A stretch of DNA of 6,278 bases from Pseudomonadota bacterium (GTDB taxonomy: Bacteria > Pseudomonadota > Gammaproteobacteria > Xanthomonadales > Xanthomonadaceae), in assembly GCA_023444765.1 (NCBI GenBank), contig JAEXLY010000212.1, positions 1 through 6,278 on the forward strand. The letters run 5' to 3'. Numbering within the stretch: position 1 is the stretch's first letter; every line of letters begins with the position of its first letter. Shown here in pieces: positions 1 through 6,278 of this stretch. The translations under genes and the position numbers were made by a program. The notes beneath the pieces were generated by a model. That model saw nothing but the letters and a program-made list of their open reading frames with translations, did no database searches and was not told the DNA's origin.

Positions 1-149
1 CGGCTGCGCGGCGAAGCCGCACGCCCGCCGGGCGATGGCGCGCCGCCGCCGCCCACCACGCAGCCGCCACCGTCCGCGGTGGCGTCGGGACGCGGCACCA
101 GCCGCCTGCGCCCGCGCATCGAGCCGACCTTCGGCCTCGGGAGGAACGC

Positions 150-153
<4 letters not shown>
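1..153 (+). CDS. C-terminal tail of upstream dcw gene (probably murG; partial)
   Basis: Frame 1 is open from the window edge to a TGA at 151-153, giving the last 50 residues of a protein whose body lies outside the window. The TGA overlaps the murC start as ATGA, the close coupling usual in this cluster. The visible part is low-complexity: a PPPPTTQPPP stretch, then an Arg-rich segment ending RLRPRIEPTFGLGRNA. It has no catalytic motif and looks like a disordered, basic tail. In gammaproteobacterial dcw clusters murG (the GlcNAc transferase making lipid II) normally precedes murC, so MurG with a C-terminal extension is the positional guess. The tail does not resemble the short helical end of E. 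coli MurG, and the cytoplasmic tail of an FtsW-type protein is not excluded. Confident that it is coding, unsure of identity. Confidence 0.55.
140..145 (+). promoter_or_regulatory. Shine-Dalgarno site of murC
   Basis: GGAGGA lies 4 bases before the murC ATG, inside the end of the upstream reading frame. It fixes the start at 150 and shows murC can initiate on its own as well as by coupling through the ATGA overlap. Confidence 0.75.
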
Positions 154-1594
<1,441 letters not shown>

Positions 1595-1598
<4 letters not shown>

Positions 1599-2542
1599 GA
1601 CCGGCCGTGCCTGCGCCGCGCATCACCGACCCCGCCGTCTTCGGTCGCGTCGCCGTGCTGATGGGCGGCACCAGCGCCGAACGCGAGGTGTCGCTGGATT
1701 CGGGCCGCGGCGTGCTCGAGGCGCTGCGCATGCGCGGCGTGGACGCGCATGCGGTCGATGGTATCCCTGCGCTGGTCGACGCGATCCGCGCCGGCCAGGT
1801 CGATCGCGTGTTCAACATCCTGCACGGCAACCGCGGCGGCGGCGAGGATGGCGTGGTGCAGGGCCTGCTCGAAGCGCTGGGCGTGCCCTATACCGGCCCT
1901 GGCGTGCTGGGTTCCGCGCTGACCATGGACAAGGTGCGCACCAAGCAGGTGTGGATGGCGGAGGAGCTGCCGACGCCGCGCTTCGTACGTGTGCCGGCTG
2001 GCGGCGACCTGCCGGCCGCGATCGCGAAGGTCGGTCTTCCGGCGTTCGTGAAGCCCTCTTGCGAGGGCTCCAGCGTCGGCGTCGCACGGGTGATGGAAGA
2101 CGCCGATACTCCGCGCGCGGTCGAGGTGGCCCGTGGCTACGGCGGCGAGATGCTGGTCGAAGAGATGGTGGTGGGCGACGAGCTGACCGTCGCCATCCTC
2201 GGCGGCCTTGCGCTGCCGTCGATCCGGATCGTGCCCGCCGGCGAGTGGTACGACTACAACGCCAAGTACGTCGCCGACGACACCCAGTATCTCTGCCCGG
2301 GCCTGGACGAGCCGGGCGAGCGCGCCATCGGCGAACTCGCGCTCGCGGCGTTCTCCGTGGCCGGCTGCAGCGGTTGGGGCCGCGTGGACCTGATGCGCGA
2401 GCGCGACAGTGGCCGCCTGCTGCTGCTGGAGGTCAATACCGCGCCGGGCATGACCAGCCATTCGCTGGTGCCCAAGGCCGCGGCGCAGCTGGGCATCGAC
2501 TACGCCGAACTGTGCTGGCGCGTGCTGGAACAGACGGTGTGA
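1595..2542 (+). CDS. ddlB: D-alanine--D-alanine ligase
   Basis: A cytoplasmic ATP-grasp ligase of 315 residues (E. coli DdlB 306) that makes the D-Ala-D-Ala dipeptide which MurF adds to the peptidoglycan precursor; it is the target of D-cycloserine. GGTSAEREVS begins at residue 24, with Glu29 matching the D-Ala-binding E. coli Glu15. The N-domain loop HGNRGGGEDG spans 77-86. SALTMDK ends at Lys113, and KPSCEGSS at 153-160 gives the ATP-contacting lysine and the Ser equivalent to E. coli Ser150. YDYNAKY ends at Tyr225. The Mg ligands are Asp265 (in GRVDLM), Glu279 and Asn281 (in LEVNTAPGMTSHS). The DdlB assignment rests on length and position between murC and ftsQ. It overlaps murC by four bases, but a 121-base gap with an inverted repeat follows, so coupling to ftsQ is looser. 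The N-terminal ~15 residues before the first strand are longer than in E. coli. Confidence 0.96.
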
Positions 2543-2549
2543 AGACCGT

Positions 2550-2637
2550 GATTCGTGACTGGTCGTTCGGGATTGGGCACAGCCGGCATTCCGCGGGCAC
2601 GGCACCGTTCGCCTTGTCGAATCGCCAGTCGCCAACC
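2550..2637. repeat. Degenerate heptad inverted repeat between ddlB and ftsQ (site 1)
   Basis: The ddlB-ftsQ gap holds two inverted arms, 2548-2569 and 2618-2639. The reverse complement of the right arm matches the left at 16 of 22 positions, and three of the six mismatches would be G-U pairs in RNA. A 7-base period is visible: units start at 2550, 2557, 2564 and 2571 on the left (GATTCGT, GACTGGT, CGTTCGG, GATTGGG) and at 2617, 2624 and 2631 on the right (TCGAATC, GCCAGTC, GCCAACC). This is a diverged relative of the clearer repeats around ftsA. Origin and function are unknown. Confidence 0.6.
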
Positions 2638-2646
2638 ACCGGTCGC

Positions 2647-2661
2647 GGCGCCGGAGGCGCC
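2647..2661 (+). promoter_or_regulatory. ftsQ ribosome binding site inside a small hairpin
   Basis: GGCGCC at 2647-2652 and GGCGCC at 2656-2661 are self-complementary and flank a GGA loop. The only good Shine-Dalgarno of ftsQ, GGAGG at 2653-2657, lies 6 bases before the ATG and spans the loop and the first bases of the 3' half of the stem. If the 6-bp all-GC stem forms in the mRNA, the site is partly hidden. The hairpin is seen in sequence; any regulatory effect is inference. Confidence 0.5.
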
Positions 2662-2663
2662 CC

Positions 2664-3518
2664 ATGAACGCCGCGCTGCGCCGCACGCTGCAGGTGTCCA
2701 CTTGGGCGATCGCCATCGCGCTGGTCGCGCTGCCCGTGGTGGCGGTGCTCAACGGGTGGATCGGAGCCGAGCGCTGGCCGCTGCGGACGCTGCGCGTCAA
2801 CGACGGCCTGGAGCGGGTCGACACCGCACGCCTGCGCGAGACCTTGCTGCCCTACGCGGCGTCGGGCTTCTTCGCCGTGAAGCTCGACCCGGCGCGCGCG
2901 GCGGTCGCTCGGCTGCCCTGGGTGGAGCATGCCGAGGTGCGCAAGCGCTGGCCGGACGTGCTGGAAGTTCGCATCGTCGAACACCGCCCGTTCGCGCGCT
3001 GGGGCGAGGACAGGTTGCTGTCCGAACAGGGTCGCCTGTTCCCGGTGGCCGGCATCGAGGTGCCGGACGGGTTGCCGCAGCTCGCTGCGGCCGACACCCG
3101 CGTCCCCGACGTCGTCGCGCTCTACAACGAATCTCGCGAGATGTTCGCGCCGGGCGGCTTCGCGGTGGAACGCCTCGCGCTGGACAGCCGCGACAGCTGG
3201 TCGCTCACCCTGGACAACGGCGTGGAGGTGGTGGTGGGCAGCCAGGAAGCCCGCCTGCGCCTCAAGCGCTTCGCGCGCGTGCTGCCGCAACTGCTCGCCC
3301 GCAACCCGCAACTGCTGCAGCGCGCCGACCTGCGCTACACCAATGGCTTCGCCCTCGAGTGGGCGAAGCCGGGAACCGGCAATCGGGAATCGGCAATCGG
3401 TGGGGCGGCCGACTCCATCGCCGGATTGCCGCCCCTGCCGCCACGACCAGCAGTACGCCCGCTACCTGCTCCTCCGATTACCGATTCCCGATTCCCCATT
3501 CCCGGCTCCCGCACATGA
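2664..3518 (+). CDS. ftsQ: Cell division protein FtsQ with repeat-derived C-terminal tail
   Basis: A bitopic inner-membrane divisome protein of 284 residues (E. coli 276). FtsQ links the cytoplasmic Z-ring side to periplasmic FtsL/FtsB and the septal synthase. A short basic cytoplasmic N-terminus (MNAALRR) is followed by one membrane segment at about 12-30. A POTRA domain at about 38-110 runs from LRTLRVNDGL to VRIVEHRPFARW, with the family signature LPWVEHAEVRKRWPDVLEV. The beta domain covers about 112-235, ending near DLRYTNGFALEWAK. From about residue 236 the sequence leaves the family pattern: residues 236-246 and 272-283 are encoded by the two arms of an inverted repeat (PGTGNRESAIG and ITDSRFPIPGSR), with a Pro-rich linker between. 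That tail looks acquired rather than ancestral. The start at 2664 has GGAGG 6 bases upstream. The TGA overlaps the ftsA ATG. Confidence 0.93.
   Translation: MNAALRRTLQVSTWAIAIALVALPVVAVLNGWIGAERWPLRTLRVNDGLERVDTARLRETLLPYAASGFFAVKLDPARAAVARLPWVEHAEVRKRWPDVLEVRIVEHRPFARWGEDRLLSEQGRLFPVAGIEVPDGLPQLAAADTRVPDVVALYNESREMFAPGGFAVERLALDSRDSWSLTLDNGVEVVVGSQEARLRLKRFARVLPQLLARNPQLLQRADLRYTNGFALEWAKPGTGNRESAIGGAADSIAGLPPLPPRPAVRPLPAPPITDSRFPIPGSRT
3366..3508. repeat. Heptad inverted repeat across the ftsQ 3' end and ftsA start (site 2)
   Basis: The best-preserved copy. The left arm 3367-3400 and right arm 3474-3507 pair at 30 of 34 positions, with 73 bases between them. Each arm is five tandem 7-base units. 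On the right they start at 3474, 3481, 3488, 3495 and 3502, with consensus CCGATTC and a last unit CCGGCTC. On the left they are the complementary type (GAATCGG, CAATCGG), starting at 3366, 3373, 3380, 3387 and 3394. The spacer holds a second perfect 8-bp inverted repeat, GGGGCGGC at 3402-3409 and GCCGCCCC at 3428-3435. The whole element is inside the ftsQ reading frame, and the right arm stops just before the ftsA ATG. It may be a non-autonomous mobile repeat that was exapted as coding sequence; I cannot give it a family name. Confidence 0.85.
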
Positions 3519-4750
3519 ACCGCAAAGGCGACAAGGCCCTGATCGTCGGCCTCGACATCGGCACCTCCAAGGTGGTGGCGCTGGTCGGCGAGTACTCGCC
3601 GGGCAACCCGATCGAGGTGATCGGCATCGGCTCCCACGAATCGCGCGGGCTCAAGCGTGGCGTGGTGGTAGACATCGAATCCACCGTGCAGTCGATCCAG
3701 CGCGCCGTCGAGGAAGCCGAACTGATGGCCGGCTGCGAGATCCGCAGCGTGTATGCCTCGATCTCCGGCAACCACGTGCAGTGCCGCAATTCCAACGGCA
3801 TCGTGCCGATCCGCGACGGCGAGGTGACCTGGGCCGACCTCGACCGCGTGCTCGACGCGGCCAAGGCCGTGGCGATCCCCGCCGACCAGCGGATCCTCCA
3901 TGCGATCCCGCGCGAGTACGTGCTGGACGACTCGCAGGAAGGGATCCGCAACCCGGTCGGCATGACCGGCGTGCGCCTGGAGGTGCATGCGCACCTTGTT
4001 GTCTGCGCGCAGTCGGCCGCGGCCAATATCAGCAAGTGCGTACAGCGCTGCGGCCTGTCGATCGACGACCTGGTGCTGTCGTCGCTGGCCTCGAGTACCG
4101 CGGTGCTCACCGGCGACGAGCGCGAGCTGGGCGTGGTGCTGGTCGACATGGGCGCTGGCACCACCGACCTCGCGGTGTTCGTGCAGGGAGCGATCTGCCA
4201 CACCGCGAGCCTGCCGATCGCCGGCGACAAGGTCACCGAGGACATCGCGCACATGCTGCGCACGCCCACGCCGGAGGCCGAGCAGATCAAGGTGCGCTAT
4301 GCCTGCGCGCTGGCGCAGCTGGCCACGTCCGAGGAGTCGATCCAGGTGCCGAGCGTGGGGGACCGCCCGCCACGGCGCCTGCCGCGACAGTCGCTGGCGC
4401 AGGCGGTGCAGGCGCGCTATGAGGAAATCTTCGAGATGGTGCAGGCCGAACTGCGCCGCTCCGGCTTCGAGCAGCACGTGCGCGCCGGCATGGTGCTCAC
4501 CGGCGGCGCGGCGAAGATGGAAGGCGTGGTCGAGCTGGCCGAGGAGATGCTGCAGATGCCGGTGCGCGTGGGTATTCCGCAGCACGTCACCGGCTTGGGC
4601 GAGGTGGTCAACAACCCGGTGCACGCCACCGGCGTGGGACTGCTGCTGATGGGCAGCCAGATCGAGAACCCGAGGCGCCCCTCGCTGCCGGCCGGCAAGG
4701 CGGGGAGCCTCCTGAAGAAGATCAGTACCTGGTTCCGGGGGGAATTCTGA
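3515..4750 (+). CDS. ftsA: Cell division protein FtsA
   Basis: An actin-like ATPase of 411 residues (E. coli 420) that anchors FtsZ filaments to the inner membrane and recruits later divisome proteins. The phosphate-1 motif VGLDIGTSKVVALVG is at 11-25, phosphate-2 DMGAGTTDLAVF starts at Asp211, and the adenosine motif VLTGGAAKMEG includes Thr329-Gly331. The last 15 residues, GSLLKKISTWFRGEF (397-411), form the conserved amphipathic membrane-targeting helix. The frame stays open far upstream to 2555, but homology starts at MNRKGDKALIVGLDIG, so 3515 is the start. Its ATG overlaps the ftsQ stop (ATGA). Directly upstream is repeat sequence with no purine-rich Shine-Dalgarno, so initiation probably depends on ribosomes finishing ftsQ. 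A 226-base gap separates it from ftsZ. The protein itself looks normal and complete. Confidence 0.97.
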   Translation: MNRKGDKALIVGLDIGTSKVVALVGEYSPGNPIEVIGIGSHESRGLKRGVVVDIESTVQSIQRAVEEAELMAGCEIRSVYASISGNHVQCRNSNGIVPIRDGEVTWADLDRVLDAAKAVAIPADQRILHAIPREYVLDDSQEGIRNPVGMTGVRLEVHAHLVVCAQSAAANISKCVQRCGLSIDDLVLSSLASSTAVLTGDERELGVVLVDMGAGTTDLAVFVQGAICHTASLPIAGDKVTEDIAHMLRTPTPEAEQIKVRYACALAQLATSEESIQVPSVGDRPPRRLPRQSLAQAVQARYEEIFEMVQAELRRSGFEQHVRAGMVLTGGAAKMEGVVELAEEMLQMPVRVGIPQHVTGLGEVVNNPVHATGVGLLLMGSQIENPRRPSLPAGKAGSLLKKISTWFRGEF

Positions 4751-4756
4751 TGCCAG

Positions 4757-4956
4757 GGCTCGGGAACGGGGAATGGGGAATGGGGAACCGGAAGGGCGGC
4801 AAGCAGGATCGAAGGCGAAGCGGACGAAGAAAAGCGGATGCAGAAGGTTGCGGCACAGCGGCGATGGCACACACATAAACGTCGGTAGCAGGCGAGTTGA
4901 AAGCGGACGGAACCAGCTGTTCCGATTCCCCATTCCCGACTCCCGATTCCCGGCTC
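4757..4956. repeat. Heptad inverted repeat between ftsA and ftsZ (site 3)
   Basis: The ftsA-ftsZ gap (4751-4976) is bounded by two inverted arms. The left arm 4755-4791 has 7-base units starting at 4757, 4764, 4771, 4778 and 4785 (GGCTCGG, GAACGGG, GAATGGG twice, GAACCGG). The right arm has units starting at 4922, 4929, 4936, 4943 and 4950, again CCGATTC-like and again ending in CCGGCTC, as at site 2. The arms pair at about 30 of 37 positions with one gap. The 130 bases between (4792-4921) hold no gene; they are richer in A than the coding regions, with AAGCGGA repeated at 4818, 4832 and 4901. CGATTCCCCATTCCCG (16 bases) is identical in the right arms of sites 2 and 3, confirming one family. 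Confidence 0.85.
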
Positions 4957-4961
4957 TAACT

Positions 4962-4969
4962 AGAGAGGA
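4962..4969 (+). promoter_or_regulatory. Shine-Dalgarno site deciding the ftsZ start
   Basis: AGAGAGGA, with its GAGG core 8 bases before ATG 4977. It sits just after the right arm of repeat site 3 and supports 4977 over the in-frame upstream ATG at 4773, which lies within repeat sequence. Confidence 0.75.
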
Positions 4970-4976
4970 CAAGGAC

Positions 4977-6218
4977 ATGGCACATTTCGAACTGGTTGAG
5001 AAGATGGCCCCGAATGCCGTCATCAAGGTGATCGGCGTGGGCGGCGGCGGCGGCAACGCGGTTGCGCACATGGTCAACAGCAGCGTGGATGGCGTGGAAT
5101 TCATCACCGCCAACACCGACTCGCAGGCGATCCGCAACTGCGGCGCGAAGCTGCAGCTGCAGCTCGGCGGCAACGTCACCAAGGGCCTTGGTGCGGGTGC
5201 CAACCCCGAAGTCGGCCGCCAGGCCGCGCTCGAGGATCGCGAGATCATCATGGACGCGCTGCAGGGCGCGGACATGGTGTTCATCACCGCCGGCATGGGC
5301 GGCGGCACCGGCACCGGCGCGGCGCCCGTGGTGGCGCAGCTGGCCAAGGAGATGGGCATCCTCACCGTCGCGGTCGTGACCAAGCCGTTCCCGTTCGAAG
5401 GCCGCCGCCGCATGCAGGTCGCGCTCAAGGGCATCGAGGACCTGTCCTCGCACTGCGACTCGCTGATCACCATCCCCAACGAGAAGCTGATCACCGTGCT
5501 CGGCCGCAACGCCACCATGGTGCAGGCCTTCCGCGCCGCCAACGACGTGCTGCTGGGCGCCGTGCAGGGCATCGCCGACCTGATCGTGCGCCCGGGCCTG
5601 ATCAACGTCGACTTCGCCGACGTGCGCACCGTCATGTCCGAGATGGGCCTGGCGATGATGGGCACCGGCCACGCCCGCGGCGACGATCGCGCGCAGGCGG
5701 CCGCCGAATCGGCGATCCAGAACCCGCTGCTGGACGACGTCAACCTGGCCGGCGCCAACGGCATCCTGGTCAACTTCACCGCCGGTCCGGACTTCACCAT
5801 GAGCGAGTTCGACGAGGTCGGCCGCACGGTGGAGAACTTCGCCAGCGAGGACGCGACCATCGTGATCGGCACCGTGCTCGACCCGGACATGGCCGACGAC
5901 GTGCGCGTGACCGTGGTGGCCACCGGCCTCAACCGCGGCGTCGCGCGCAGCAGCGGCCGCGGACACGACCACGCCTCGTTCGAGACCGCCGCCCGCCGCC
6001 CGCACGTGCAGCTGATCAACACCGGCAAGCGCGACGGCACCACGGGCATGTTCGTGGAAGACGGCAGCGAGTCGTTCGCCTCGGGCAGCAGCATCGCCGC
6101 CGGGCTGCGCGGTCGCAGCGTCGCCGCCGAGGCCGCGCCTGCCACACCGCCGGTCGCCGACTTTGGCAGCGACAGCTACCTCGACATCCCGGCTTTCCTG
6201 CGCCGCCAGGCCGACTGA
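4977..6218 (+). CDS. ftsZ: Cell division GTPase FtsZ
   Basis: The tubulin-like GTPase that polymerises at mid-cell into the Z ring, 413 residues (E. coli 383; the extra length is mostly in the C-terminal linker). The GTPase domain begins VIKVIGVGGGGGNAV (15-29). The tubulin signature GGGTGTG is at 108-114. The T7 catalytic loop NVDFAD is at 210-215, with Asp212 and Asp215 matching the E. coli catalytic aspartates 209 and 212. The C-terminal domain runs to about 320. A variable, low-complexity linker follows from about 321 to 398. The conserved C-terminal peptide SYLDIPAFLRRQAD, which binds FtsA, ZipA and other partners, closes the protein. The frame is open upstream to an ATG at 4773, but those 68 codons are repeat and spacer sequence; 4977 matches the family N-terminus MAHFELVEKMAPNAVIKVIG and has a Shine-Dalgarno. 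Complete and normal. Confidence 0.98.
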   Translation: MAHFELVEKMAPNAVIKVIGVGGGGGNAVAHMVNSSVDGVEFITANTDSQAIRNCGAKLQLQLGGNVTKGLGAGANPEVGRQAALEDREIIMDALQGADMVFITAGMGGGTGTGAAPVVAQLAKEMGILTVAVVTKPFPFEGRRRMQVALKGIEDLSSHCDSLITIPNEKLITVLGRNATMVQAFRAANDVLLGAVQGIADLIVRPGLINVDFADVRTVMSEMGLAMMGTGHARGDDRAQAAAESAIQNPLLDDVNLAGANGILVNFTAGPDFTMSEFDEVGRTVENFASEDATIVIGTVLDPDMADDVRVTVVATGLNRGVARSSGRGHDHASFETAARRPHVQLINTGKRDGTTGMFVEDGSESFASGSSIAAGLRGRSVAAEAAPATPPVADFGSDSYLDIPAFLRRQAD

Positions 6219-6222
6219 GGGC

Positions 6223-6267
6223 GGTTGCCGGCGGACCGTCCGTCGGCAGCCGGCGCGCCGCCTGCCG
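6223..6267 (+). terminator. Overlapping GC-rich hairpins after ftsZ (possible terminator or attenuator)
   Basis: Five bases after the ftsZ stop, 6223-6235 can pair with 6239-6251 (13 pairs, including two G-U, 3-base loop). A second hairpin pairs CGGCAG 6244-6249 with CTGCCG 6262-6267, plus three inner pairs 6251-6253 with 6258-6260. The two share bases 6244-6251, so they exclude each other. No run of T follows either stem, so this is not a classic intrinsic terminator; Rho-dependent ending or attenuation before the next gene is only inference. Confidence 0.4.
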
Positions 6268-6278
6268 TCCCTTCAGGG

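Noticed and set aside
3366..3508. CRISPR-like or satellite repeat array
   Set aside because: Units are 7 bases in directly abutting runs, arranged as two inverted arms, with no regular spacers.
2555..3514. In-frame extension of ftsA upstream to 2555
   Set aside because: The extension overlaps all of ftsQ in another frame and has shadow composition; FtsA homology starts at 3515.
4909..4923. GGAACCAGCTGTTCC near-palindrome as a possible operator
   Set aside because: Short and imperfect, merging into the right repeat arm; no regulator or promoter position to link it with.
4954..4965. CTCTA-AC-TAGAG inverted repeat before ftsZ
   Set aside because: Only five base pairs with a two-base loop; too small to form a stable hairpin or be called an operator.
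3335..6145. A 936-codon open frame on the minus strand across ftsA and ftsZ
   Set aside because: It is antisense to two well-recognised genes, shows no domain-like sequence, and is expected where GC-rich codon use on one strand removes stop codons on the other. The repeats also contribute stop-free sequence.

Overview
The window is a stretch of the dcw (division and cell wall) cluster of a GC-rich gammaproteobacterium. All genes are on the + strand, in the order: tail of an upstream gene, murC, ddlB, ftsQ, ftsA, ftsZ. The murC-ddlB-ftsQ-ftsA-ftsZ order is the classical gammaproteobacterial one. High GC, the details of the proteins, and GGGAATCGGGAAT-type repeats between genes all point to the Xanthomonadaceae/Lysobacteraceae (Xanthomonas, Stenotrophomonas, Lysobacter, Luteimonas and relatives). 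I cannot name a genus from sequence alone.

Layout. Bases 1-153 hold the proline-rich C-terminal tail of the preceding gene, probably murG by position. Its TGA overlaps the murC ATG (ATGA). MurC (150-1598) overlaps ddlB (1595-2542) in the same way. A 121-base gap with a degenerate inverted repeat separates ddlB from ftsQ (2664-3518). FtsQ overlaps ftsA (3515-4750) by ATGA, but the last ~49 codons of ftsQ are built from a second, well-preserved inverted repeat. A 226-base gap holding a third inverted repeat separates ftsA from ftsZ (4977-6218). The last 60 bases contain overlapping GC-rich hairpins; lpxC would be expected next but lies outside the window.

How the genes work together. MurC adds L-Ala to UDP-MurNAc, and DdlB makes the D-Ala-D-Ala dipeptide used later by MurF; both are cytoplasmic steps of peptidoglycan precursor synthesis. 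FtsZ polymerises into the division ring, FtsA tethers it to the membrane, and FtsQ connects the ring to the periplasmic FtsL/FtsB and septal synthesis machinery. The tight overlaps indicate one transcription unit with translational coupling.

The core genes are ordinary and look intact. The unusual part lies between them: three successive junctions (ddlB/ftsQ, ftsQ/ftsA, ftsA/ftsZ) each carry an inverted repeat whose arms are runs of a 7-base unit (consensus CCGATTC or its complement). One copy has become the coding sequence of the FtsQ C-terminus, and its second arm ends three bases before the ftsA start codon, where no Shine-Dalgarno sequence is visible.
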